This document shows, piece after piece, positions 56,406 through 63,694 of a DNA stretch of 64,000 nt. This stretch comes from Phascolarctobacterium_A sp034086985 (GTDB taxonomy: Bacteria; Bacillota; Negativicutes; Acidaminococcales; Acidaminococcaceae). The number at the start of each line of letters is the position of its first letter. The first letter of the stretch is position 1. Both the position numbers and the translations under genes were made by a program. The notes under the pieces are model-generated. The model searched no databases. It was not told the DNA's origin and was given only the letters and a program-made list of their open reading frames with translations. The DNA lies in assembly GCA_034086985.1 (NCBI GenBank), contig JAXDZG010000023.1, positions 127,110 through 191,109 on the forward strand. The letters are read 5' to 3'.

Positions 56406-56458
56406 CGCCCCAGCGTAGCGAGAAGTGACTACCACAATCACCTCGCCGCACTGGGGCG
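56406..56458. other. Large imperfect hairpin upstream of the methyltransferase
   Basis: CGCCCCAG (56406-56413) pairs with CTGGGGCG (56451-56458), with inner GCGAG/CTCGC and GTGA/TCAC stems. GC-rich against AT-rich flanks. No T run, so not an obvious terminator. It lies in the 56311-56851 gap between divergent genes. Confidence 0.5.
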
Positions 56459-56674
56459 TTAGCTTTACCATGTAAAAGCCAACCGACCAGAGAAAGAGAA
56501 AAATATTTTAGCAATTTTTTACACAAAAAACCGCAAACACTGTGCCAACCGCAGGACATTTCTTTTCGTCCACCGTATGGCTACAAATATAGTATATTTT
56601 TATGAGTAACCTGTAGTTACCGAAAAGAACGTTCGTTATAAATTACAAAAAAAGCACTTTGGGCGTTTTTATGA

Positions 56675-56778
56675 TTTTATCAGTTATAACTGGCAAAATT
56701 GGCGATTTCAAGGATTTTATCAGATATAACTGATAAAACTAGTTATTTTAAGAATTTTATCAGTTATATCTGACAAAA
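56675..56778. repeat. Three tandem 24-bp palindromes, 40-bp period
   Basis: Consensus TTTTATCAGTTATAACTGATAAAA at 56675-56698, 56715-56738 and 56755-56778, exactly 40 bases apart; a half-site TTTCAGTTATAA follows near 56797 inside the promoter. Likely operators for a regulator controlling the ATPase gene downstream. Confidence 0.75.
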
Positions 56779-56791
56779 TTCCCTTTCCTTA

Positions 56792-56820
56792 TTGTGTTTC
56801 AGTTATAAAAATGCTATACT
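56792..56820 (+). promoter_or_regulatory. Promoter of the DUF4143 ATPase gene
   Basis: TTGTGT at 56792-56797, 17-base spacer, TATACT at 56815-56820. Confidence 0.55.
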
Positions 56821-56851
56821 TTTTGTATGATGGAAAGGAGGCACTTCTTTC

Positions 56852-58066
56852 ATGATTAAAAGAGAAATGTATATGAAACGCATCCGCCCCTTTATCGGAA
56901 CGGATTTAATAAAGGTTATGACCGGTATCAGGCGTTGCGGCAAGTCCGTAATGCTAGAGCTGATAAAGCAAGAGCTCATAGAAAGCGGTATCAAGCCAGA
57001 GCAATTTATTTCTATCAATTTTGAGGATATGAATTATGCCCATCTGCAAACTGCCCAGGCCCTGCACGAGGCAATTACTAAGCTAGCAGCAGATATTGAA
57101 GGCAAGGTTTATCTTTTCTTTGATGAAATTCAAGAGGTAGAGGGCTGGGAAAAATGCATTAATTCTTTCCGTGTATCACTAGATTGCGATATCTATATTA
57201 CAGGCTCCAATGCCAAACTATTATCGGGCGAACTTGCGACATATCTTGGTGGTCGTTATGTAGAATTCATCATCTATCCATTTTCCTTTGCCGAGTTTTT
57301 GGAATTATACGGAACAATCACTCCAGATGAATCAATTCCAAAATGCTTTCAAAAGTATCTTATCTCCGGCGGCATGCCTTATCTCGCGAATATTAGATAT
57401 GCCGATGCTCCCACTAAACAATATCTCCACGATTTGTTTAATTCGGTTCAATTGAAGGATATTTTGAAACGTAATAAGATTAGGGATGTGGATTTACTAG
57501 AGCGTATCATTGCTTACGTTATGGCTAATGTGGGCAATACATTCTCAGCAACATCTGTAGCAAAATTTTTAAAAAGTGAACGTCGTACTGTCGCTTCTGA
57601 AACAATCATGAATTACCTCAAATATTGCTGTGATGCGTACTTGTTTTACCAAGTTAAGCGTGAAGATTTGCAAGGTAAACAAATTTTAGCATCAAATGAA
57701 AAGTATTACATTGCTGATCATGGTATTCGTGAGGCAGTGTTTGGTGGCAACATTAGGCAAATTAATCTTACCCTAGAGAACATCGTGTACCTAGAGCTAA
57801 TACGCCGCGGTTACGAAGTGACTATAGGAAAATATGGTGAGAAAGAAATTGATTTCGTCTGCCATAAGCAGGATGATAAGCTGTATGTACAGGTTACCTA
57901 TTTGTTGGCTTCTGAGGAAACTATCCAGCGTGAATTTGGTGTTTACAACAGTATTGAGGATAATTATCCTAAATATGTTGTATCGTTAGATGAACTAGAT
58001 ATGAGCCAAAATGGAATTAAGCACTATAATATCCGCGACTTCCTCTTGGCTCAGGAATGGAAGTAG
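56852..58066 (+). CDS. AAA ATPase with DUF4143 domain
   Basis: A 404-aa protein: N-terminal AAA_14 ATPase with Walker A TGIRRCGKS (residues 24-32), Walker B YLFFDEIQEVEGWEK and sensor ITGSNAKLLSGE, a winged-helix-like middle (VGNTFSATSVAKFLKSERRT) and a C-terminal DUF4143 domain with a nuclease-like core (GKYGEKEIDFVCHK). Family members are common in Firmicutes and Bacteroidetes genomes and lack a firm function. AAAGGAGG 10 bases before the ATG. Last gene before the second att-like repeat, with its own promoter and operators. Confidence 0.88.
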   Translation: MIKREMYMKRIRPFIGTDLIKVMTGIRRCGKSVMLELIKQELIESGIKPEQFISINFEDMNYAHLQTAQALHEAITKLAADIEGKVYLFFDEIQEVEGWEKCINSFRVSLDCDIYITGSNAKLLSGELATYLGGRYVEFIIYPFSFAEFLELYGTITPDESIPKCFQKYLISGGMPYLANIRYADAPTKQYLHDLFNSVQLKDILKRNKIRDVDLLERIIAYVMANVGNTFSATSVAKFLKSERRTVASETIMNYLKYCCDAYLFYQVKREDLQGKQILASNEKYYIADHGIREAVFGGNIRQINLTLENIVYLELIRRGYEVTIGKYGEKEIDFVCHKQDDKLYVQVTYLLASEETIQREFGVYNSIEDNYPKYVVSLDELDMSQNGIKHYNIRDFLLAQEWK

Positions 58067-58093
58067 AATAATTATTATCAGAAAACAATAGAA

Positions 58094-58201
58094 ATAAAAA
58101 AAGAGCTTTCAGATTATCTCCGAAAGCTCATCTTTTTTGTGTTGGCGGAGTGGGTGGGATTCGAACCCACGCACGGGGTAAACCGTCTAACGATCTAGCA
58201 A
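58094..58201 (-). repeat. Att-like direct repeat 2: terminator plus 3' part of tRNA-Ser
   Basis: Same 108 bp as 51818-51925 with three mismatches and the same orientation. The tRNA piece occupies 58143-58201 and again ends in the anticodon loop (TTGCTAGATCG); sequence beyond it differs. The hairpin part also terminates the ATPase gene. Confidence 0.8.
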
Positions 58202-58298
58202 TTGGTTTTCTTTATATTTATAGTACTTTAATTCCATATTGTCTACAATTCACAGTACATTTTGCCCATTCAATGCTATATTTCTCATGCTTTTTTTC

Positions 58299-58358
58299 TT
58301 ATTGTCCACCTTTTTGTCCACCTATCATGTTACCAACAGAGAGGCCAAAAAATGCCGT
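58299..58358 (-). pseudogene. Tyrosine integrase C-terminal remnant
   Basis: The last 19 codons of a frame, TAFFGLSVGNMIGGQKGGQ then TAA, resemble the GGQxGGQ tail found at the end of many phage/ICE integrases. A TAA interrupts the frame just upstream. Location 98 bases from the att-like repeat suits an integrase. The rest of 58067-58470 shows no other gene. Confidence 0.35.
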
Positions 58359-58470
58359 TTAGCTATGCAAAAACAAAAGTAAGAAAAATAAGTTAGATTT
58401 TAGACTGTTCACCTGTACTGGATTTTTGAAGTATCCCTAAAACTAGCTAACTTACTCAATCCCCCTGATG

Positions 58471-59055
58471 CTACGCAAATTGTACGCCAAAGGCCTCCAT
58501 ACGCTGTTTTTCCTCTTTCATCAATTCTAAAGAAAAGGCCACCAAGCCATCCAAATCCATATTATTTAGATAGTTGATATAGCGTTTTTTCTGGCTAACT
58601 GGTATTACAATTGGCACAATCCCACTTTGTAAACAGCTATAAACGAGTAACGCACGACCAACACGGCCATTGCCATCACTAAAAGGATGTATACGCTCGA
58701 AAGCAAAATGCTGCCTGCATACCGCTATCACAACATCCTTCTCTTTTTTTGCATACTCCAACTGAACCTTTAAATCCTGCACCCAATTCTCCATGTCCAT
58801 AGGCATACGATAAGGTGGTGAAGGAATAGAATCAGCACCAATAACCATGTTAGGCTGCGTTTTAAATCTTCCTGGCACAGATTCAATCGCTTCGTGACAT
58901 AAAATTGCATGGATTTCTTTGATGTATTCTGTAGTTACCTCTTTGCCAGCCTGTAAATCAGCAACCATATGCTTAGTAAAGCTTTTGTAATTTAATACCT
59001 CGTTCAGCTCCCTCAGCTCGATAGCACGAGGTACATATCCATCAATCAAGACCAC
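58471..59055 (-). CDS. Fic-domain protein, main part (frameshifted)
   Basis: 194 aa with the complete Fic core: HPFSDGNGRVGR at 123-134 (HxFx(D/E)GNGRxxR), which transfers AMP from ATP to a hydroxyl of a target protein, and the flap region near PPYRMP. The inhibitory helix normally at the N-terminus is encoded in the overlapping frame at 59042-59179. Removing one A from the A4 run (complement of 59056-59059) would join them into one ~238-aa class II Fic protein. The apparent GTG start has no ribosome binding site, supporting the frameshift view. Confidence 0.82.
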   Translation of the reverse strand: MVLIDGYVPRAIELRELNEVLNYKSFTKHMVADLQAGKEVTTEYIKEIHAILCHEAIESVPGRFKTQPNMVIGADSIPSPPYRMPMDMENWVQDLKVQLEYAKKEKDVVIAVCRQHFAFERIHPFSDGNGRVGRALLVYSCLQSGIVPIVIPVSQKKRYINYLNNMDLDGLVAFSLELMKEEKQRMEAFGVQFA

Positions 59056-59179
59056 TTTTAGTTTCGCCTTGGGTCAATGTATTGCCTTCAATCGCCGTAC
59101 TATGATGCGCCATACGGACCATCAAATCATCAAAATATTCCTGTGGCACAGTCATAACATCTATATTTTTTTGCTCCAT
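59042..59179 (-). pseudogene. N-terminal inhibitory segment of the frameshifted Fic gene
   Basis: 45 codons starting at ATG 59179 behind AGGAGG: the peptide contains HHSTAIEGNTLTQGE, matching the Fic inhibitory motif (S/T)xxxE(G/N). It ends ETKSGLD at a TGA, whereas the +1 reading gives ETKVVLIDGYVPRA, continuous with the Fic core. If translated as is, a short anti-Fic-like peptide would be made. Confidence 0.65.
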
Positions 59180-59226
59180 ACGATCACACCTCCTAGGAGT
59201 TTATCAATTAAATGCTTTCTGTAAAC

Positions 59227-59433
59227 TTACCTTACTGATTGATAAAAAGACCTAAAGTAATCAGGCCCCTGAGCCCAAAGCCCTGTATCGAAATTATAGA
59301 GGGCATCATAGGCTGGAGAATTGATTATTCTACTTCTTGCTTCTTGTCGGCTAATGCCCTCATCTTCTGCCATGTCCATGATAGCAGCAGTTAAGATAAG
59401 CTCAGCACAAAAAACCTTCTGCTCATAACTCAT
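59227..59433 (-). CDS. DUF3791 protein (second copy)
   Basis: A 68-aa helical protein of the DUF3791 family, which is regularly encoded beside DUF3990. Conserved pattern: EQKVFCAELILTAAIMDMAE, then a Tyr/Phe-rich tail PAYDALYNFDTGLWAQGPDY. ATG at 59433 has GGAGG 9 bases ahead; it overlaps the 3' end of the DUF3990 gene by 11 bases. Probable antitoxin or partner, by context only. Confidence 0.7.
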   Translation of the reverse strand: MSYEQKVFCAELILTAAIMDMAEDEGISRQEARSRIINSPAYDALYNFDTGLWAQGPDYFRSFYQSVR

Positions 59434-59998
59434 ACTTACACACCTCCACAACCTTTAAACAAGCAATTGCTCGTTGGCTAAGGAAACAATACTGTTCCTT
59501 TAGCCTATCGGGAAGAAGCAATGAAATAGCTATTTGAGCAGATTGCTCAGCTACTATTGGGCCATACAACCCCATGAGATAGGTAGTGATAACAGGATTA
59601 GTAGTATCATTGGCTATCTTGCCCACTATTATCTCGCTACCGAAAAGGCTGTAATTTATTTTGGCTGCCAAATCTTTAGCTAAGTGACCACGCCTGTTTA
59701 AAGCAATAAACCAAAGCCATTCTTTATCTGCATCAGCGAATTCAAAAACTGGCAAATCTGTTAAGGCATTATGGTATTCATAGCATGTAACATAACCAAA
59801 GTTTTGACCATCTGGTATTTTCTTTCTAGCCTTTGCCTTCAGCAAAGATGTCCTAATGAAGTTTTTAGCCTGATTCTTATCAGCAGTCACATAGAACCCT
59901 TTACCAAAGTCTTTTCCTGCTTCACATTTATTCAAGTCTATATTTTCAACGGGAGTATAGCTACCATGATATAGTAGCATACCATCTTTAAGCTTCAT
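59423..59998 (-). CDS. DUF3990 ADP-ribosyltransferase-like protein
   Basis: A 191-aa protein of the DUF3990 family, distant relatives of ADP-ribosyltransferases. The start LLYHGSYTPVENIDL matches the first ART strand (HG), and DFGKGFYVTADKNQAKNF is the family's central motif. A late acidic residue is expected as catalytic Glu. It lies between two DUF3791 genes, overlapping both, so the three are one operon. Likely a toxin; target unknown. Confidence 0.78.
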   Translation of the reverse strand: MKLKDGMLLYHGSYTPVENIDLNKCEAGKDFGKGFYVTADKNQAKNFIRTSLLKAKARKKIPDGQNFGYVTCYEYHNALTDLPVFEFADADKEWLWFIALNRRGHLAKDLAAKINYSLFGSEIIVGKIANDTTNPVITTYLMGLYGPIVAEQSAQIAISLLLPDRLKEQYCFLSQRAIACLKVVEVCKYEL

Positions 59999-60207
59999 AT
60001 ATTAGCACCTTTTGCTTTCAAAACCTCGAATACCTCCATTAAGGCACTCTCATCACCATTGAGATGCATCATTTCGTAGGTATCTTCAATATATTTCCAA
60101 ATTCCGTAGCTATCAAAAAGCTTGTTTCCCTCGGAGGCCGATACCTTTGCCTTATCACAGAACATTTTAAATATACGAATTTCAAAAAAAAGCATTTCAT
60201 CCAGCAT
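59995..60207 (-). CDS. DUF3791 protein (first copy)
   Basis: A 70-aa helical protein resembling DUF3791: FEIRIFKMFCDKAKVSASEG, YGIWKYIEDTYEMMHLNGDE, ALMEVFEVLKAKG. ATG at 60207 follows AGGAGGCGATACA. Its stop overlaps the DUF3990 start (ATGA). It differs clearly from the second copy, so the two may have separate roles. Confidence 0.65.
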   Translation of the reverse strand: MLDEMLFFEIRIFKMFCDKAKVSASEGNKLFDSYGIWKYIEDTYEMMHLNGDESALMEVFEVLKAKGANI

Positions 60208-60325
60208 TGTATCGCCTCCTTGCATCCATAGCTTCTATCACAATTATACACTTGAACCCTTTTGTCAGCAAGTAGAAACTATACACCAAAAGTATTAGAC
60301 AGCATATTTATCACAGCACAAAATG

Positions 60326-60349
60326 AGCCCATAGCTGAAGCTATGGGCT
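60326..60349. terminator. Hairpin terminator before the HTH gene
   Basis: AGCCCATAGCT pairs with AGCTATGGGCT, T residues on the plus side and TCATTTTG on the minus side; terminates the HTH gene. Confidence 0.7.
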
Positions 60350-60353
60350 TTCA

Positions 60354-60551
60354 TTATAGAATCTTCTTTCTCATATATTCATATACATTCTCTTTATAAA
60401 CCTTATAATTCCTACCAATTTTAAAACTCTTTATTTCTCCCCTGTTAACCAAACCATATGCAGTGTTTTTTCCTATTGCTAAAAAATCCATCAACTCCTT
60501 TATTGTAAGGACCTCATCATATTTTCGTTCACTCTCATTCAATATGTACAT
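60354..60551 (-). CDS. Excisionase-like helix-turn-helix protein
   Basis: A 65-aa MerR/excisionase-type HTH (HTH_17): LTIKELMDFLAIGKNTAYGLVNRGEIKSFKIGRNYKV (split here by helix: tower ELMDFLAIGKNTAYGLV, then wing FKIGRNYKV). Such proteins act as excisionases or small regulators on mobile elements. AAAGGAG precedes the ATG. It lies just outside the left end of the IS21 element and may have belonged to an integrative element. Confidence 0.75.
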   Translation of the reverse strand: MYILNESERKYDEVLTIKELMDFLAIGKNTAYGLVNRGEIKSFKIGRNYKVYKENVYEYMRKKIL

Positions 60552-60785
60552 TCTTTACTCCTTTCTTATAAAAACCAGCTCTTGCCTTTCCAAATCTTTA
60601 ATGGATAATATGGCGGTTTAGTACCGCCAATCCGCTAACGCAGTACCATAAATCTGAAACCCCGGTACCGACATTCCAATAAGCTCAGTACCGCAAATTC
60701 CAATAAATGGATACCATATCAATAATCCTTTAAAATATAGGTATGTACCACTGGTACAAATCTATTTTTAAAGGAGGTCATATAA

Positions 60786-62348
60786 GTGACCAAGGTTTTT
60801 AGAATCCTTCAGCTGAAAGGATTAGGCCTTCCTCAGGGTGAAATAGCCTCAAGCTGCGCTGTATCTAAAAGTACAGTCAGCAAAGTGCTCAAAAAAGCAT
60901 CTGAATTAAAGATTGCCTTACCGCTCAGCCCCTCCGTTACGGAGGAACAAATCACTCAGCTCTTCTTACAGTCACAAGAAGAAGCAAGCATTATTACTAC
61001 TAGGCTTAACCGAGTTCTACCAGATTTCGACTACATTCGCAAAGAGCTAAAGCGTAGCGGAGTTACCAAAAAGCGTCTTTGGACAGAATACTGCGCGAAA
61101 TGCTCAGCTTCTGGCCAAAAGCCTTTCATGTATTCCCAGTTCTGCTATCTTGTACAACAGGACCAGGAAAAGCATCGTGCAACCATGCATATTAAGCGCA
61201 AGCCCGGTGAACAGGTAGAGGTAGACTGGGCAGGAGATCCTGCTTACATTGTAGATTTAACTACTGGAGAACTCATAAAAGCGTATGTATTCGTAGCTGT
61301 TTCAACCTTCAGCTTGTATACTTACGCAGAGGCTTTCTTAAACCAAAAGGAACTTTCATGGATTACTGCTCACAACCATATGTATCGGTACTTTGGTGGC
61401 GTTGCAAAAATCCTTGTTCCAGACAACTGTAAAACGGCTGTCCTACATACCAACCAATGGTATCTGCAGCAGCTCAATCCTGCTTACAAGGAAATGGCAG
61501 AGCATTACAACACCGTCATTATACCTGCAAGGGTAAGAGCACCTAAGGACAAGCCAGGCGTAGAAGGAGCTGTAAAGCTCGTTTCTACTCAAATTATTGC
61601 TGCATTGCGTAATGAAAGGTTCTTCTCTTTAGCCGAACTGAATGAGGCTATCTGGAAGAAGTTGGATGAATTCAACCGGCAGCCATTCCAAAAAAAGGAG
61701 GGCAGCAGGTTTGAAATCTTCCGCGACGAAGAACTGCCATTACTAGCACCGTTACCTGCTACCCCGTATGAACTGGCGGAATGGAAAAAAGCCACCGTTC
61801 AATACAATTATCACATATATTGCGACGGAATGCTATACTCTGTTCCGTTTGAGTATATCCAGCGCAAGGTAGATGTGAGGTTAACAAGTAAGACTGTCAA
61901 GGTCTTCTACAACAATAATGTAACTGCTACCCATCCTCGTCTATATGGCCGTAAGGGGCAATACTCCACTATTGAACAGCATATGCCAAAGGAACATCAG
62001 CAATACGCTAGATGGGATGGCGCATACTTCAGAAACTGGGCTAGAAAGCTTGGCCCCAATATCTTTAAGGTAGTGGATGGTATCCTTAATGCCAGCAAGA
62101 TTGAGCAGCAGGCATACAGAAGCTGTATTGGTCTGCTTAACTTAACAAAGAAAAGCTCCATAAAGCTCCTTGAAAAGGCCTGTGAAAAGGCACTTTCCTA
62201 TACAACTTCTCCTAGTTACAAAATGGTTAAAGATCTTCTCGCTGTTTTGCAAAAAGAACCACAAGAAGAAGTTAAACAGGAAACTACCAATGCACCGCGC
62301 GGTATTACCCGCGGGCCGGCTTATTACAAGAGGGGGCGTGGGCAATGA
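60786..62348 (+). CDS. istA: IS21-family transposase IstA
   Basis: A 520-aa DDE transposase. N-terminal HTH (GLPQGEIASSCAVSKSTVSKV), second HTH region ~65-110, then the catalytic core with the first Asp in VEVDWAGDPAY, second Asp in LVPDNCKTAV and Glu in DKPGVEGAV, followed by the C-terminal beta-barrel domain (YHIYCDGMLYSVPFEY). Starts at GTG 60786 behind AAAGGAGG. The stop overlaps the istB ATG (ATGA). Confidence 0.95.
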   Translation: MTKVFRILQLKGLGLPQGEIASSCAVSKSTVSKVLKKASELKIALPLSPSVTEEQITQLFLQSQEEASIITTRLNRVLPDFDYIRKELKRSGVTKKRLWTEYCAKCSASGQKPFMYSQFCYLVQQDQEKHRATMHIKRKPGEQVEVDWAGDPAYIVDLTTGELIKAYVFVAVSTFSLYTYAEAFLNQKELSWITAHNHMYRYFGGVAKILVPDNCKTAVLHTNQWYLQQLNPAYKEMAEHYNTVIIPARVRAPKDKPGVEGAVKLVSTQIIAALRNERFFSLAELNEAIWKKLDEFNRQPFQKKEGSRFEIFRDEELPLLAPLPATPYELAEWKKATVQYNYHIYCDGMLYSVPFEYIQRKVDVRLTSKTVKVFYNNNVTATHPRLYGRKGQYSTIEQHMPKEHQQYARWDGAYFRNWARKLGPNIFKVVDGILNASKIEQQAYRSCIGLLNLTKKSSIKLLEKACEKALSYTTSPSYKMVKDLLAVLQKEPQEEVKQETTNAPRGITRGPAYYKRGRGQ

Positions 62349-63127
62349 CCAATCAAGACACAATAAATAAATTAGTCGCTATTAAACTCTCTGCAATGGC
62401 ATCTGCCTTTGAACTTCAGTTAGCAGATTCTAAGATGAGAGATGTGCCATTTGAAGACAGAATGGCAATGTTAGTAGATGCAGAGTTTAATACAAGAAAA
62501 AGTAATCGGCTGAAAAGGTTAATTCGTTTGGCCAACTTCGACCAACCAGATGCCTGCATAGCCAATATTGACTACCATTCCGGGAGAAATATTTCCAAAG
62601 AAAACATTCTTCGCTTAGCATCCTGTGAGTATATTGTAGAAAACAAGAATGTCTTCATTACAGGTGCTACAGGCTGCGGTAAGACATATCTAGCATGCGC
62701 CTTAGGAATGGAGGCATGCAAGCAGTTTTACAAGACTGTTTATGTAAGGCTGCCAGATTTGCTCATAGATTTAGAGATGGCTAGGGATAATAATACTTAC
62801 AAAAAGGTATTGAGCAAATACGCTAATCCTAAGCTATTAATTCTAGATGAGTGGTTGCTTCTAAAGCCTACAGAAGAGCAACAGAGAGATATCTTCGAGC
62901 TTATTAGTGCTCGTCGCAAAAAGTCATCCACTATCTTCTGCTCCCAATACCTTAAGGACAATTGGTATGACCAGCTTGGCGGAGATGCAAGTGCGCTCTC
63001 GGATGGTATTATTGACAGGATTTTCTATGATTCCTATGTAGTAAATATCTTGCCTGTTGACAAAGACAACGATAAATCTATGAGGGAAGTCTATGGTATG
63101 ACTTATGCTGAGAGCATGATGAAATAA
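62345..63127 (+). CDS. istB: IS21-family ATP-binding helper IstB
   Basis: A 260-aa DnaC-like AAA+ ATPase that guides IstA to targets. Walker A GATGCGKT at residues 107-114, Walker B LLILDEWLL, sensor STIFCSQYL and arginine region GIIDRIFYDS. 4-base overlap with istA, as usual for IS21. Both proteins look full length, so the element may be active. Confidence 0.95.
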   Translation: MTNQDTINKLVAIKLSAMASAFELQLADSKMRDVPFEDRMAMLVDAEFNTRKSNRLKRLIRLANFDQPDACIANIDYHSGRNISKENILRLASCEYIVENKNVFITGATGCGKTYLACALGMEACKQFYKTVYVRLPDLLIDLEMARDNNTYKKVLSKYANPKLLILDEWLLLKPTEEQQRDIFELISARRKKSSTIFCSQYLKDNWYDQLGGDASALSDGIIDRIFYDSYVVNILPVDKDNDKSMREVYGMTYAESMMK

Positions 63128-63154
63128 ACAGAAATAGTTCCGTTGGCTCGTGGC

Positions 63155-63469
63155 TTACGCCACTAGCTGGCGGTACTGCAATAGCGGATTGCTGGTACTG
63201 CCTTGTTGGATTCGCGGTATCCGCTTCGCGGATTTCGGGTACAGAGTGGTCGTAATATACACTTTAAGTGGCTTAAATTCATAATCATCACATACATATG
63301 CAGTACAAAACGTCGTTTTTATCCATTTATAAGCATCTTCCTTTGTGTAAAACCCCTTTTGTTGAACTGCTTTAAAATACTTTAGGCATTTTGAGCATTG
63401 TGACCAGTATTTTACTATACCATATCCATTAGATCCAACTATACCGTAATAATTATACTTTTGACTCAT
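63155..63469 (-). CDS. Viroplasmin/RNase H1 N-domain-like protein truncated by IS21
   Basis: 104 aa. Residues ~5-53 (YYGIVGSNGYGIVKYWSQCS, then KCLKYFKAVQQKGFYTKEDA) resemble the small nucleic-acid-binding N-domain of ribonuclease HI (viroplasmin fold). The final ~25 codons lie inside the IS21 right end, so the natural C-terminus was replaced by the insertion. AAGGAGG precedes the ATG. Function of the intact protein unknown; this is a partial gene. Confidence 0.5.
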   Translation of the reverse strand: MSQKYNYYGIVGSNGYGIVKYWSQCSKCLKYFKAVQQKGFYTKEDAYKWIKTTFCTAYVCDDYEFKPLKVYITTTLYPKSAKRIPRIQQGSTSNPLLQYRQLVA

Positions 63470-63596
63470 CGAAACCTCCTTATTTAATTATATGTTATTA
63501 TAAAATCACCACTAATATTATGTGATTTTGTGTATTGCTATTTATCATAATTCTTTTTTTGCTAAAAACACTTGATAAGGATTATAAGTAAAGATC

Positions 63597-63637
63597 CACC
63601 CGCATAGCGGGTGGCTTTTCTTTTTCGGGCATAGCCC
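63597..63637 (-). other. IS200/IS605-type end hairpins
   Basis: CCACCCGC/GCGGGTGG (63597-63614) and GGG-CATAG-CCC (63628-63638) lie just beyond the 3' end of the transposase gene, where IS200/IS605 elements carry the subterminal hairpin recognised by TnpA. The first could also terminate transcription. Confidence 0.5.
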
Positions 63638-63694
63638 TAATACTACTAGCCATGCACAGGTGCATCTTTTATTGGCCTGCCAGCCATGCATTTG

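Larger units (their letters stand above)
60602..63243 (+). mobile_element. IS21-family insertion sequence
   Basis: A complete istA-istB pair between ends bearing repeated TACCGC-type motifs: left TAGTACCGCCAATCC, CAGTACCAT, GGTACCGACATTCCAA, AGTACCGCAAATTCC; right (inverted) TACCGCGAATCC, GCAGTACCAGCAATCC, GCAGTACCGCC. Multiple terminal subrepeats are typical of IS21. Exact ends are uncertain by several bases: TG at 60602 and CA near 63243 are my estimates; no target duplication was confirmed. Confidence 0.75.

Noticed and set aside
56675..56778. Short CRISPR array
   Set aside because: Units are palindromic 24-mers with 16-base spacers that are themselves similar in length and AT-rich, only three copies, no cas genes.
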